From Terribacillus sp. FSL K6-0262 (lineage in GTDB: Bacteria > Bacillota > Bacilli > Bacillales > Amphibacillaceae): a stretch of 64,000 nucleotides of DNA. Shown in pieces: positions 48,877-57,902 of this stretch. The position numbers and the translations under genes are program-made. The notes beneath the pieces were generated by a model. The model had not been told where the DNA came from. It was given only the letters and a program-made list of their open reading frames with translations, and did no database searches. The DNA lies in NCBI RefSeq assembly GCF_037977385.1, contig NZ_CP150277.1:930001-994000 (forward strand), in the 5' to 3' direction. Numbering within the stretch: position 1 is the first letter of the stretch; every line of letters begins with the position of its first letter.

Positions 48877-49834
48877 GTACGGATTCCTTCTCCACTGGTA
48901 CATCCACTGCCTCGATCAGCCGCTGGACAAGCATCTCTGGCGTCAAGCCATCGTAACGCGCTTCCGAACGCAGCAAAATCCGATGGCCAAGCACGAATGG
49001 AGCCAATGTCTGTACGTCATCAGGAATGCAATAGTCGCGGTCATGGATGAATGCATACGCTTTGGCTGCCCGCATCATTGCAATGGACCCGCGGGGGCTA
49101 AGCCCTACATAAACATCGGGATGCCTGCGCGATATTTGTGCCAAATCCACAATATACTGCTGTATCTGCGGATCGACATACACATTTGCCGCTGCCTCCT
49201 GCATGCTTATCAGATCAGCTTTTGTCATGACGGATTCCACGGCGCTTATTGGGTGCTTGGTTCCGACAGCATCCAGCATCTGCATTTCTTCCTGGGCATT
49301 CGGATATCCCATCCGGATTTTCAGGAGGAAGCGATCCAACTGTGCTTCCGGCAGCGGATAAGTGCCTTCATAGTCGACTGGATTCTGGGTCGCCATGACA
49401 AAGAATGGATCAGCCAGCGGCAGGGCATTGCCCTCCACCGTGACATTCTTCTCCTCCATGGCCTCCAGCAAAGCAGATTGCGTCTTGGGAGACGTACGAT
49501 TGATCTCATCGGCAAGCACGATATTCCCCAGGATGGGCCCGGGACGGAATTCGAACTCCAGCGTTTTCGGGTTATAAATCGAAACCCCCGTCACATCAGA
49601 TGGCAAGAGATCCGGCGTGAACTGGATACGTTTGAAATCACAATCGACAGAACGGGCAAGAGAGCGGACCAGCATCGTCTTGCCGACACCAGGGACATCC
49701 TCCAATAGGACATGACCGCCGGCAAGCAACGCTGTCAGGCTAAGCACAACCGGCTCTTCTTTCCCGATGATCACTTTATTGATATTCTCTATGATCCGAG
49801 CCACTGCAGGATGATAGATTGATAGTTTGGTCAT
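48866..49834 (-). CDS. yeaC: MoxR-family AAA+ ATPase (YeaC)
   Basis: A 322-aa AAA+ chaperone-like ATPase. Walker A is DVPGVGKTMLVRSLA (about residues 42-56), Walker B is IVLADEINRTSPKTQSALLEAMEE, sensor 1 is FVMATQNPVDYEGTYPLPEAQLDRFL, and a C-terminal lid follows. It heads a tightly overlapping three-gene operon with yeaD and yebA, which suggests metal insertion or maturation of a membrane complex; that is the general inference for MoxR-DUF58-transglutaminase sets. ATG 49834 has AAGGGA upstream. Confidence 0.95.
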   Translation of the reverse strand: MTKLSIYHPAVARIIENINKVIIGKEEPVVLSLTALLAGGHVLLEDVPGVGKTMLVRSLARSVDCDFKRIQFTPDLLPSDVTGVSIYNPKTLEFEFRPGPILGNIVLADEINRTSPKTQSALLEAMEEKNVTVEGNALPLADPFFVMATQNPVDYEGTYPLPEAQLDRFLLKIRMGYPNAQEEMQMLDAVGTKHPISAVESVMTKADLISMQEAAANVYVDPQIQQYIVDLAQISRRHPDVYVGLSPRGSIAMMRAAKAYAFIHDRDYCIPDDVQTLAPFVLGHRILLRSEARYDGLTPEMLVQRLIEAVDVPVEKESVHER

Positions 49835-49948
49835 ACGAGCATTCCCTTCAAAATGGATTCGACAGAAAATTTTGGATAAGTGTTCCTTTTATGTTACCCG
49901 CCATACCGGTCATGCCGCAAGCTATTTACTTGTAAATTTATTGGAACG

Positions 49949-49981
49949 AAAAAGGAAGGTACACGGCTGTGCACCTTCCTT
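49949..49981 (-). terminator. Rho-independent terminator of the kht operon
   Basis: AAGGAAGGTGCA pairs with TGTACCTTCCTT (one G-U) and is followed by TTTC on the minus strand, 5 nt past the khtU stop. Confidence 0.9.
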
Positions 49982-49986
49982 GATGT

Positions 49987-51204
49987 TCAGGATTGACGGG
50001 CTTTTTTGGGTTTGGCTTCCTGCCATTTGAATATCTTGTTAAGGAAATGGAAGATATGCTTGGATTCCTTTGTCAACAATGGACCTAGGATCGCCAGGAT
50101 GAGCACGTACAAAGCAGAGAACGGCTGCAGTACGCCCATGAGTCCGCCGGCCATTCCTAGATTGGCCATGATGATGGAGAACTCACCCCGGGAGACGATG
50201 GTCAGACCGATATTCGTCGATGCTTTATGTGACAGGCCTGCCCGGCGCCCGGCAATCATACCAGCGACGAAGTTACCGATGATCGTGATGGCAACAGCTC
50301 CAAGTGCAAGCCAGACAGCGTCACCGAGTGTCGTTGGATCGATGCTCAGTCCGAAGCTGAAGAAGAAGATGGCCCCGAAGAAATCACGGAATGGAACGAC
50401 CATATGCTCGATTCGTTCACCTTGATCGGTCTCAGAGAATACAAGTCCGAGTAAGAGGGCGCCGATTGCTTCGGCAACGTGGATGGTTTCCGAGAAGCCG
50501 GCAATAAAGAATAGTGCTGCAAAAATGACGATGATAAATACCTCATTAGAGGAGATGCGTAGAAGCTTGCTTATAAGAGGTGCCGCTTTTCGTGCGATGA
50601 CGAAGAACAGCAGCATATAACCGAGTGCAATCAGAATGGATAGGATCGTTCCTCCCAAGGAATTGGAGTCTCCTAAAACCAAACCTGATACCGTGGATAA
50701 ATAGACAGCAAGGAAAATGTCCTCAAACATTATGATACCCAGAATCAGTTCTGTTTCCGTATTGCCGGTGCGACGCAAATCGACAAGCACCTTCGCGACA
50801 ATGGCACTGGAGCTTATCGTGATGATCCCTGCGATGATCAATGTCTCCTTGATCGGAAAGCCCAGTACAAAAGGATACAGGAATCCGAGTGCAAAGTTGA
50901 TACCGATATAGATACTGCCGCCTAAAACGATGTTTTTACCTGATTTGATCAGTTTCCCGATGGAGAATTCAAGCCCCAGATAGAACAGAAGGAACAGGAC
51001 ACCTATCCGTCCGAGGAAGGCGATGATATCCTCACTGTGGACAAACTGGAGATTGATGATGCCAAAACTGGGTGCATGCGGTCCGACCAGCATCCCGATG
51101 ATGATGAGGAACGGGATGATGGAGAAGTTTAACTTGTTGGCAAGGATGGCTGCGATTGCGACCAAGACAAGCGCAGTTCCTACTTCGAAGACTAAATGGT
51201 CCAT
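49987..51204 (-). CDS. khtU: K+/H+ antiporter subunit KhtU
   Basis: CPA2-type monovalent cation/proton antiporter, 405 aa with about 12 to 13 membrane segments. LGLEFSIGKLIKSG (about 75-90), the ISSSAIVAKVL core and FVAGMIAGRRAGLSHKAS are typical. With KhtT it extrudes K+ at alkaline pH or under methylglyoxal stress in B. subtilis. It starts 3 nt after the khtT stop. Confidence 0.92.
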   Translation of the reverse strand: MDHLVFEVGTALVLVAIAAILANKLNFSIIPFLIIIGMLVGPHAPSFGIINLQFVHSEDIIAFLGRIGVLFLLFYLGLEFSIGKLIKSGKNIVLGGSIYIGINFALGFLYPFVLGFPIKETLIIAGIITISSSAIVAKVLVDLRRTGNTETELILGIIMFEDIFLAVYLSTVSGLVLGDSNSLGGTILSILIALGYMLLFFVIARKAAPLISKLLRISSNEVFIIVIFAALFFIAGFSETIHVAEAIGALLLGLVFSETDQGERIEHMVVPFRDFFGAIFFFSFGLSIDPTTLGDAVWLALGAVAITIIGNFVAGMIAGRRAGLSHKASTNIGLTIVSRGEFSIIMANLGMAGGLMGVLQPFSALYVLILAILGPLLTKESKHIFHFLNKIFKWQEAKPKKARQS

Positions 51205-51207
51205 AGC

Positions 51208-51705
51208 CTATCCCCTTTCTTTCAAGAATAATTCACTGCTGGCACGTTTGATATCTGCGCGCTCGCCTGAAATGACGATGGTGTCACCGCTTTTGAATAT
51301 CGAATCGACACCAGGATTCAACTGTTTGGATCGATCTTTGCGAATGATCCCGATGATGTTGATATTATAGTTCTGGCGTATACCGATTTCACCGATTGTC
51401 TTTCCGATGATCGGTGCATTCGGTCCGAGCCTGAACCATTCGACCACAAGGTCATCAAAAGCGACTTCAATCGTTTCCACCGCTTTCGGCTTATAGGTCA
51501 TGCCGCCGATGATGGAAGCGAGCTGTCTTGCCTCGGAGTCGGTGAATGTCACACCGGAGATGCTTTCATCCAAATCCTCATCATCGTAATGATAAACTTC
51601 CCGACGGCCATCATCATGGATGATCACGACAACTTTATCGTCATTTTCCGTCATAAGTTCGAACTTTCTCCCGATACCCGGCAAATCTGATTCACGGATA
51701 TTCAT
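51208..51705 (-). CDS. khtT: K+/H+ antiporter regulatory subunit KhtT
   Basis: A 165-aa cytoplasmic regulatory protein with an N-terminal dimerisation domain (MNIRESDLPGIGRKFELMT) and a C-terminal RCK_C/TrkA-C domain (about residues 78-160: AFDDLVVEWFRLG through SGDTIVISGERADI) that senses nucleotide and controls KhtU. ATG 51705 has AGGAGG 7 nt upstream; this lies just after the stop of the AbrB-like gene, indicating co-transcription. Confidence 0.92.
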   Translation of the reverse strand: MNIRESDLPGIGRKFELMTENDDKVVVIIHDDGRREVYHYDDEDLDESISGVTFTDSEARQLASIIGGMTYKPKAVETIEVAFDDLVVEWFRLGPNAPIIGKTIGEIGIRQNYNINIIGIIRKDRSKQLNPGVDSIFKSGDTIVISGERADIKRASSELFLKERG

Positions 51706-51720
51706 ATCAGATACCTCCTA

Positions 51721-51936
51721 TTACAATTGTTTTGCTTTGCGGACGACTTCCTTGAACTTACTATCACTTAGTATTTCCTGCAGATCGTGGATCGAATCAA
51801 GATCCGCCTTCGCCATGAACACGATTCCGCCTTCTTCGACGAATGCTACATGTTCTCCTTCCTTGACGTTCAGGACATCCCGGATGTGTTTTGGAACGGT
51901 GATCTGCCCTTTTGAACTAAGCTTTGCTAATTCCAT
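51721..51936 (-). CDS. AbrB/MazE/SpoVT-type DNA-binding protein
   Basis: A 71-aa swapped-hairpin AbrB-family protein: MELAKLSSKGQITVPKHIRDVLNVKEGEHVAFV is the DNA-binding hairpin, and a short helical tail (LHDLQEIL-type) follows. Such proteins are antitoxins or autoregulated repressors. No toxin ORF is adjacent. It occupies the place of khtS and precedes khtT by 15 nt, so it may regulate the antiporter operon. ATG 51936 has AAGGG 8 nt upstream. Confidence 0.85.
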   Translation of the reverse strand: MELAKLSSKGQITVPKHIRDVLNVKEGEHVAFVEEGGIVFMAKADLDSIHDLQEILSDSKFKEVVRKAKQL

Positions 51937-51957
51937 GATTTCGCCCTTCTTTCAAGT

Positions 51958-51984
51958 ATTCCTTACATTCTTTACTTTCCTTAC
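51958..51984 (-). repeat. Three tandem 9-bp repeats upstream of the AbrB-like gene
   Basis: The plus strand reads ATTCCTTAC, ATTCTTTAC, TTTCCTTAC in direct succession (minus strand consensus GTAAGGAAT). They lie between a weak promoter (TTGCAT, 17 nt, TACACT on the minus strand) and the start codon. They are candidate operators for the AbrB-like protein. Confidence 0.6.
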
Positions 51985-52190
51985 AAACTAAGTGTACTAT
52001 ATATCCAGTTCCGATGCAAAGGGCGCGCTTTCATTTCCGGTAATTTTCGGCCTGCACAGTTCAATGACCTGTCACAAACAAGCACAGTCATTTTTCCAAT
52101 TTTCACTAGTCAATCCGCCGCCCTTCTTTTATAATGAATAAGAACACATGTTCCATTCATCAGATTCATACTAGGAGGACGAACACCACG

Positions 52191-52466
52191 ATGCAATTTC
52201 GATACGCATATACTGCAGGTAAGGAAGCAGTTGTCCGGCATAGTCTGGAGCGAAGCATTTCCGATTATGTAAAGGAAACAATTCCGGATGCACATCGACT
52301 CTATTCCAAGAAGACCTCTTACACCAATAAAGGGCAAGTCCGGCAGGATTGGCGCAACATCATCGATAAGAACGGGCAGGAAATCAATCAAATCTATATC
52401 GAGATGTATAAGGAGCTGCTGGATGATGCCTCCTATTATGTAGCGGATGTCGAATTGACAAAATAA
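52191..52466 (+). CDS. Uncharacterised 91-aa protein
   Basis: I do not recognise this family. The protein is hydrophilic, mixed charge, rich in Tyr, and mostly helical by appearance, with no signal peptide. The plus strand has TATAAT about 60 nt upstream. AGGAGG precedes ATG 52191 at 12-13 nt, which is longer than usual; no better in-frame start is seen. It is the only plus-strand gene between the kht operon and the amidases and shares a terminator with the first amidase. Confidence 0.65.
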   Translation: MQFRYAYTAGKEAVVRHSLERSISDYVKETIPDAHRLYSKKTSYTNKGQVRQDWRNIIDKNGQEINQIYIEMYKELLDDASYYVADVELTK

Positions 52467-52496
52467 AAAAACGATGCGGAAAAATTTCCGCATCGT
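52463..52496. terminator. Terminator between the 91-aa gene and the first amidase gene
   Basis: ACGATGCGGAAA / TTTCCGCATCGT forms a perfect 12-bp stem. The minus strand tail is TTTTTTTATTT (strong, for the amidase); the plus side is TCTATTATT (weak). Confidence 0.88.
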
Positions 52497-52503
52497 CTAT
52501 TAT

Positions 52504-53592
52504 TCATTGATAATAACCCTCGAGGCCCTTCACAATTCCTGAAGCAGCTTTTTCCTGATAACTATCAGTCGCCAAGTTGGCTGCTTCTGCCGAATTGGTG
52601 AGGTAACCAATCTCGGCTAATATGGCTGGTGAATTGGTGTTGCGCAGGACGCTGAAATCAGCAGCCTGCGTCCCCCGGTCCACCGAACCCAGCTGGGAGG
52701 TCAGGTTCTCCTGTACCGTCGAAGCAAGCTGCACACTCGTATCGCCATCAGGATAATAATATACTTCCGTTCCATTGACGAATTCTTCGGAAGTAGCGTT
52801 CAGGTGGATACTGACGAACATGGAAGCATTTGCTGCATTTGACATCGCTGCCCTTGTTTCCAAAGCAACGAATGTATCATCATCACGTGTCATGATCACA
52901 TTCGCCCCCAAGTTCTCAAGCTGCGCTTGTGTTTTCAATGCAATGGACAGGACGACTGACTTTTCATAGAAGTAATCACCAATTGCCCCGCTATCCTTCC
53001 CTCCATGACCTGCATCGATCACAATCGTTTTCCCCTTTAACGGCGAAAGGCTGTAAGATGCTTCGCTCTCGGTCGTCGAAATATAATCCATGCTCACATA
53101 ACCTGTTATACCGTTGTGCTCTATCTGTGCCCAGTTATTTTCGATGGAAAGGATCGAAACGGCATCTCCGTTATATAAACTGTCCACAACTTCAGCTGAC
53201 ATATCCGGATTCGACCTGACATTCAGCGAGGTAGCAACCTGGACATAGCCTTTGGTCGTATCGGAAGACTGGGAAGCCTGCTGTACATCAGCTTCTGCTG
53301 CTCCCGTGTCTTGGGCACCGCTGACAAATACCATACTTATGTATCCTTCTTGCCCATAATAATCTATCTTACCCCAATCATGACTGACTTCCTTGATTTC
53401 CACAGCTTGCCCGCCTTGGAGTTTGCCAATCACTTCTGCATCATCTGCAGGTTCCGCCCTTACATTGAGAGATGTCGATACATCGATTGTTCCGCTTTCC
53501 GCATAGCTCGTCACCGGTAAAAATACAACAACTGCTATAAGTGCAATAAGGACGGCCAACAATGAGCGATGCGTCAGATGTTTTTCTAGCAT
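52504..53592 (-). CDS. N-acetylmuramoyl-L-alanine amidase with two SH3b repeats
   Basis: A secreted peptidoglycan hydrolase, 362 aa. A signal peptide (residues 1-31, ending TSYA-ES) is followed by two bacterial SH3 domains (about 34-95 and 112-172, each with SLNVR and GYVSM/GYISM), then an Amidase_3 catalytic domain starting TIVIDAGHGGKDSGAIG, with zinc ligands in DAGHGG, the glutamate in VVLSIALK-preceding YEKS, SIHLNA and AEIGYLTN. ATG 53592 has AAGGGG upstream. It is closely related to the next gene. Confidence 0.92.
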   Translation of the reverse strand: MLEKHLTHRSLLAVLIALIAVVVFLPVTSYAESGTIDVSTSLNVRAEPADDAEVIGKLQGGQAVEIKEVSHDWGKIDYYGQEGYISMVFVSGAQDTGAAEADVQQASQSSDTTKGYVQVATSLNVRSNPDMSAEVVDSLYNGDAVSILSIENNWAQIEHNGITGYVSMDYISTTESEASYSLSPLKGKTIVIDAGHGGKDSGAIGDYFYEKSVVLSIALKTQAQLENLGANVIMTRDDDTFVALETRAAMSNAANASMFVSIHLNATSEEFVNGTEVYYYPDGDTSVQLASTVQENLTSQLGSVDRGTQAADFSVLRNTNSPAILAEIGYLTNSAEAANLATDSYQEKAASGIVKGLEGYYQ

Positions 53593-53755
53593 ACGTTTCC
53601 CCTTCCGCTTTTTGTGGAATTTTGTAGATTCGCCATCCATTATAGATGAATATGTTGCCAATTAATAGTCTGATAGTCTTGCCATTTAATTAACAATTGC
53701 GCTAACCCTTGAGAATCCTGTACTTTCTGCCGACAACTTGACCAAGTTTCAGAAA

Positions 53756-53787
53756 CAAAAAGGCAGCAAATACTAGATTCACTGCCT
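53756..53787 (-). terminator. Rho-independent terminator of the second amidase gene
   Basis: AGGCAG and CTGCCT close a 15-nt loop with inner pairing (GAATC/TATTTG imperfect), followed by TTTTG on the minus strand, 22 nt past the stop. Confidence 0.75.
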
Positions 53788-53809
53788 GACTGCGAAGTAA
53801 GGGAATGGA

Positions 53810-54625
53810 TTATTCCGCGTATTCTTTTACTCCTTGCACAAGTCCCGCTGCTGCTTTGTCCTGATAGGCAGCCGATGACAGCTTCTCGGCTTCGGCAGCA
53901 TTCGTGACGAATCCGATTTCGGCAAGCACTGCTGGCATGCTTGTGTTTCGAAGTACACTGAAATCAGCACTCTTGATGCCTCGATCACGTGATCCCAGCT
54001 GATTCACAAGATTGCTCTGTACACTGGAAGCCAGTGATTGACCGCTGGATGATCCCGGATAATAGTAAACCTCCGTACCGCTTGCAGATGTTGCGGAGGA
54101 AGCATTCGCATGGATACTGACGAACACATCGGCTCCAGCCGCATTCGCCTTGGCAGCACGGTCCTCCAGCTCGATGAAGGTATCCCCGGACCTTGTCATG
54201 ATCACATCGGCACCTTGTGCCTCGAGCTTCGCTTCCGTTTTTTGCGCGATAGGCAAAACGACATTCTTCTCCAGTACACCATTTGCCACAGCTCCACTGT
54301 CCTTGCCACCATGTCCGGCATCAATCGCTATTGTCTTGCCTGTAAGCGTTCCTGTCCCCGTTTGTATGTAAGTCATGCTTACATAACCTGTCCGGCCATC
54401 ATATGTAATCTTTCCCCAGTTGCCTGCAACCTCCACCAAATCAACCGAATCTCCTGGATACAAACTGCCGATGACTGCGGAAGAGGTTGACGGTTCCGCC
54501 CGGACATTCAGGGTGGTATCGACATCCACAGTTCCGCTTTGGGCAAAACTGGTCGAAGGATAGAGCAGGATGAATACGCCAAAAAGGATCAATATCCCTA
54601 TCAATAAATGTCGTTTCTTATGCAT
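53810..54625 (-). CDS. N-acetylmuramoyl-L-alanine amidase with one SH3b domain
   Basis: A second secreted Amidase_3 enzyme, 271 aa: signal peptide (1-29), one SH3b domain (about 32-92, TLNVRAEPS, GYVSMTYI) and the catalytic domain TIAIDAGHGGKDSGAVANGVLEKNVV, SIHANAS, and AEIGFVTNAAEAEKL. It is shorter than the neighbour by one SH3b repeat, and both catalytic domains are very alike (SADFSVLRNT shared), so they look like a tandem duplication. ATG 54625 has AGGAGG 6 nt upstream. Each gene has its own terminator. Confidence 0.92.
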   Translation of the reverse strand: MHKKRHLLIGILILFGVFILLYPSTSFAQSGTVDVDTTLNVRAEPSTSSAVIGSLYPGDSVDLVEVAGNWGKITYDGRTGYVSMTYIQTGTGTLTGKTIAIDAGHGGKDSGAVANGVLEKNVVLPIAQKTEAKLEAQGADVIMTRSGDTFIELEDRAAKANAAGADVFVSIHANASSATSASGTEVYYYPGSSSGQSLASSVQSNLVNQLGSRDRGIKSADFSVLRNTSMPAVLAEIGFVTNAAEAEKLSSAAYQDKAAAGLVQGVKEYAE

Positions 54626-54801
54626 GCATGTCCTCCTCTGCTGACTATAATCAGATGTTGTCACAATTATAGAGGACTTGCCTGATTGACTGATAGACCC
54701 AAACCGGTAAAGAGTGCGGACGTTCTAGCGAACATACTTGTTTTTCCAGACATGGGCACTTCCGCATAACCTTCTTCCCATTACAAAACTGCTACATACG
54801 C

Positions 54802-55275
54802 TTAACGATTCGCATATATCTGCTCTGTACTATGGGAATAGACTTCAATGATGTTGCCAAACGGATCCTGACAGTAGACAAGATGATATGCTTTCTCTTC
54901 ATCCAGGGGCCAAGCTTGGCTGATGATTTTCCCGCCGGTTCTTTCGATTTTTTTAGCCAGCCTATGCACATCTCCGTCTTCAGCCACGACACATAAGTGG
55001 AATATCCCTGGTTCCCACGGTTTCCTGACCGTCTCCCTTTCCGTTTCCGGAATGATGAACTCAAATAATTCAATGCCCACTTGATTTGCGGCACTCATAT
55101 GGACATTCCGTATATGTTTCACTTGCTGGCCTTGCAAATCGCGTGTCATATCACCTTCCTCCGTTTTCATATCGAAAGGTCCGGCAATAATCCGGAAGCC
55201 TAATGCCTCCTTATACCAATTGATTGCAGCATCCAGATTGGAAACCGTCATACCGATATGCGTTATTGCTGTCAT
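54802..55275 (-). CDS. VOC-family (glyoxalase/dioxygenase-like) protein
   Basis: A 157-aa vicinal oxygen chelate protein. Two beta-alpha-beta-beta-beta modules are visible: ITHIGMTVSNLDAAINWYKEALGFRI (first metal histidine) and PGIFHLCVVAEDGDVHRLAKKIERTGG (second), ending DPFGNIIEVYSHS (metal glutamate). It could be a lyase, a dioxygenase or a methylmalonyl-CoA epimerase-like enzyme; the substrate cannot be assigned. It is monocistronic. Confidence 0.85.
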   Translation of the reverse strand: MTAITHIGMTVSNLDAAINWYKEALGFRIIAGPFDMKTEEGDMTRDLQGQQVKHIRNVHMSAANQVGIELFEFIIPETERETVRKPWEPGIFHLCVVAEDGDVHRLAKKIERTGGKIISQAWPLDEEKAYHLVYCQDPFGNIIEVYSHSTEQIYANR

Positions 55276-55399
55276 CTCGCATCTCCCTCTCCCTGTTTTG
55301 ATTTACAAAAAATTCATATCCTTCTTCTTTTTCACTTCATAAACGTTTTTAAACACCGATTATATGAGGGAGGGGATCAATGTTCAGAGGGGGATTATC

Positions 55400-57142
55400 A
55401 TGAAAAAGAGAAATAGCTTAGCAGCAAGGTTGATGATCATGGTTGCAATGATCACGATTTTCTGCGGTGCCGCTGCCGGTACAATCAGTTATCTGACAGC
55501 CAAGAATGTGCTGATAGTTGCTGGAAAGATGGATCTGCAGCACATGGCAAACAGTGCAACCAGCGTCTTGACGCTGCTGAATGAACGCGTGGAAAATGGG
55601 GAGATGACTTTGGAGGAAGCTCAGGAAGAAGCACGTACTATCTTGAACGGCCCTATGGAAGATGGCTCCCATGACTTATCGCAATCTAATTTCAATTATA
55701 AAAATGGTGCCGGTTATATCATTGCTTATGATGACCAGGCGAATATGGTGCTGCATCCTACGGAAGAAATCGGGTCACCGCCAACAGATGACAGCACAAA
55801 GGAAAATCGGGAAAACTTGATAGTGCTGGCACAATCAAAAGATGATCATGAGAGTTTCATGAGCTACGATGACACCGACGAAAAAACGGGAGAAGTCAGG
55901 GAAAAGATGGCTTATGTGAACTACTTCCAGCCATGGAATTGGACTGTGGGCATTACTGTCTACACAGATTTGTTCTATGATGATTTGGTTAAAGTAAAAT
56001 GGATCATCATCGGGATAACCGCAGGGATCACCGTACTGACTCTCGTTCTCTTCTACTTCATGATCCGTCCGAAGCTGCTGCAGCTGAAGGCAGTGACAGA
56101 TGCAGCAGAACAGCTGGCAGCGGGCGATTTCAGGGAACAGGATCTGAAACAGACAAAAGATGAAATCGGTATCCTGAGCAAGGCTTTCATGAAGATGTCC
56201 GGGGAATTACGGAGTCTCGTGCAAAGCATCATCCAGTCCAGCGATAAAGTATCCGATGCAGCATCGGAGCTTTCCGCGGTAAGTGAAGAAACATCCGCAA
56301 GCAGTGAACAAGTCGGCGTGGCAGTGGATGACATCGCCAAAGGAGCTGGATCACAAGCATCCGATTTGGAAACGACGACATACCATTTAAGCAAGTTCAA
56401 CGATTCCATCAGAACGATGACCGCACAAAGCGACGCAATCGCTCAAGCTGCACTTCAAACAAGTGAAGCGACAACAAAAGGAAGCAATATGATGCATGAT
56501 TTGACATCGGCCAATAATGCTGCCATGCAATCGGTGGAAGCTATTTCAGCAGGCATGCAGGAACTTGATAAGAACTTGCAGCAAATCGTCCATATTACGG
56601 ATGTCATCGAAAATATCACCGAAGAGACAAATCTGCTCGCCCTCAATGCAAGCATCGAGGCAGCGCGAGCCGGGGAACACGGGAAAGGCTTTGCGGTTGT
56701 TGCAAGCGAGGTTCGAAAACTTGCTGATCAGTCCAATGCTGCCACAAAGGAAATTCAGCAAATGATCAGCTCCATCACGAAAGAAGCCGCGGAGAATGCA
56801 GCTCGAATCGAATCCAATAAGCAGCAGGCAGAACAGCTGAACCACTCTGTCGTTGCCACTGCAGCCGAGTTCGCAGCTATCGAAGCAGCTGCCGAAGCTA
56901 CGAAAAATGCCGGCAGCAGACTAATCGAGGAAATAAAGCAGGTCACTGCACAGACGAATGATATTACGGATAGCATCCAGAATGCATCCAGTGTGTCAGA
57001 AGAAACAGCTGCCAGTGTAGAAGAGATTGCAGCCTCGATTGCCGATCAAATCCAAGTGGTTGCCAATATCGCATCCTCAGCAGAAGAACTGACGCATATA
57101 AGCCGTCAGCTGAACGAATCGATTGCTGTTTTCAAGTTATAA
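55400..57142 (+). CDS. Methyl-accepting chemotaxis protein with a single Cache domain
   Basis: A 580-aa membrane chemoreceptor. A first helix (about residues 11-32), an extracellular sCache_2-type sensor (about 35-200, with [16 protein letters not shown]), a second helix (about 206-228), a HAMP domain ([21 protein letters not shown]) and a signalling domain containing the conserved hairpin tip [27 protein letters not shown]. It signals through CheA/CheW; the ligand is unknown, though this sensor type often binds small carboxylates. ATG 55400 has GGGGG 6 nt upstream and is preferred over ATG 55364. Confidence 0.94.
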   Translation: MKKRNSLAARLMIMVAMITIFCGAAAGTISYLTAKNVLIVAGKMDLQHMANSATSVLTLLNERVENGEMTLEEAQEEARTILNGPMEDGSHDLSQSNFNYKNGAGYIIAYDDQANMVLHPTEEIGSPPTDDSTKENRENLIVLAQSKDDHESFMSYDDTDEKTGEVREKMAYVNYFQPWNWTVGITVYTDLFYDDLVKVKWIIIGITAGITVLTLVLFYFMIRPKLLQLKAVTDAAEQLAAGDFREQDLKQTKDEIGILSKAFMKMSGELRSLVQSIIQSSDKVSDAASELSAVSEETSASSEQVGVAVDDIAKGAGSQASDLETTTYHLSKFNDSIRTMTAQSDAIAQAALQTSEATTKGSNMMHDLTSANNAAMQSVEAISAGMQELDKNLQQIVHITDVIENITEETNLLALNASIEAARAGEHGKGFAVVASEVRKLADQSNAATKEIQQMISSITKEAAENAARIESNKQQAEQLNHSVVATAAEFAAIEAAAEATKNAGSRLIEEIKQVTAQTNDITDSIQNASSVSEETAASVEEIAASIADQIQVVANIASSAEELTHISRQLNESIAVFKL

Positions 57143-57174
57143 AAAAAGCGACCCAGAGCATGGGTCGCTTTTTT
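57142..57174. terminator. Bidirectional terminator after the chemoreceptor gene
   Basis: AAGCGACCCA / TGGGTCGCTT with a 5-nt loop and T runs of six or more on both strands separates the convergent chemoreceptor and 70-aa genes. Confidence 0.95.
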
Positions 57175-57175
57175 A

Positions 57176-57388
57176 TCAGGTACAGCCTTCACATTCGTAA
57201 TAGCGTTTGCTTGCGTCCAATGTACGAAGCAAGCTGCCGATTTCGACTTCTTCTGGTTCCACGAATTCCAAATCCGCCACACGTTCCTTGATGGACTGGC
57301 GCGCTTCTTCCTCAGAAGCAGCAACATAGCTGAATTCACTTGTTTCGCCAGTTGGCAGGACTTTGTACTCGAATAGGTATCTTTGCAT
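57176..57388 (-). CDS. Uncharacterised 70-aa protein with a C-terminal CxxC
   Basis: A small acidic cytoplasmic-type protein I do not recognise. The N-terminal half looks like a beta-strand pair (RYLFEYKVLPTGE, EFSYVAASEEEARQSIKERV), and it ends YYECEGCT, a possible metal-binding or redox CxxC. GGAGG is 8 nt before ATG 57388. A good promoter with a perfect palindrome lies upstream, so it is probably tightly regulated. Confidence 0.75.
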   Translation of the reverse strand: MQRYLFEYKVLPTGETSEFSYVAASEEEARQSIKERVADLEFVEPEEVEIGSLLRTLDASKRYYECEGCT

Positions 57389-57414
57389 ATTACCGGCCTC
57401 CGTAACACAATATC

Positions 57415-57456
57415 TAGTGTACGTACACTATACACCATCCCATATATGCACGTCAA
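57415..57456 (-). promoter_or_regulatory. Promoter with a 16-bp palindromic operator
   Basis: On the minus strand, TTGACG (57451-57456), 18 nt, TATAGT (57427-57432). A perfect palindrome TAGTGTACGTACACTA (57415-57430) covers the -10 and the expected start site, a classical repressor position. GntR-type operators have similar half-sites. Confidence 0.75.
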
Positions 57457-57614
57457 TCGTAAAGATTCACCTCTGCCATATTGCTAGTTTTCTTAATAAT
57501 CTGTTTCCCTTGCCCTCCCGCTTCCGAAACGGTTTTCTGCTTATAAGGAAAATGATGTCCAGCCTTAATAAGTTTGGACAACCCAGCATACGTTATACAA
57601 AGGAGGTAGGGACG

Positions 57615-57902
57615 TTGGAATTTCCTATGATAATGACGAACTTCTGGGATGCCGTGCTTGGTGTGCCCATCGTTCTTATTTTTACCCAAATCATGAAGCA
57701 TCTCCTGCCGCTGCCCGGCAAGTACACACCAACGATTGCGTTATTGAGCGGATTGATCCTGTCTATCTTTTTCAGCCATCCTCACAATCTGATCGCTGCC
57801 ATCTTCATGGGGTATTTTTATGGCTATGCCGCGATCGGAAGCTATGCAGCCCTGCGCACCGCTTTTCGTGCTTATCGGAAAGATAAACACGATTACCGTT
57901 AA
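57615..57902 (+). CDS. Small three-helix membrane protein
   Basis: A 95-aa protein with about three hydrophobic segments (residues 8-28, 38-56, 60-80) and a basic C terminus (RAYRKDKHDYR). This is a holin-like layout, but no phage genes are nearby and I recognise no family. The start is TTG 57615 because AAAGGAGG lies 8 nt upstream; the longer frame has no site. It is convergent with the acetyltransferase gene, overlapping by 4 nt. Confidence 0.7.
   Translation: MEFPMIMTNFWDAVLGVPIVLIFTQIMKHLLPLPGKYTPTIALLSGLILSIFFSHPHNLIAAIFMGYFYGYAAIGSYAALRTAFRAYRKDKHDYR

Noticed and set aside
51721..51936. Toxin-antitoxin module at the AbrB-like gene
   Set aside because: The next gene is khtT, not a MazF-, PIN- or RelE-type toxin, and no short toxin frame fits in the flanking gaps.
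57615..57902. Prophage holin as a sign of an integrated phage
   Set aside because: No phage structural, integrase, lysin or attachment sequences around it; only the helix layout is holin-like.
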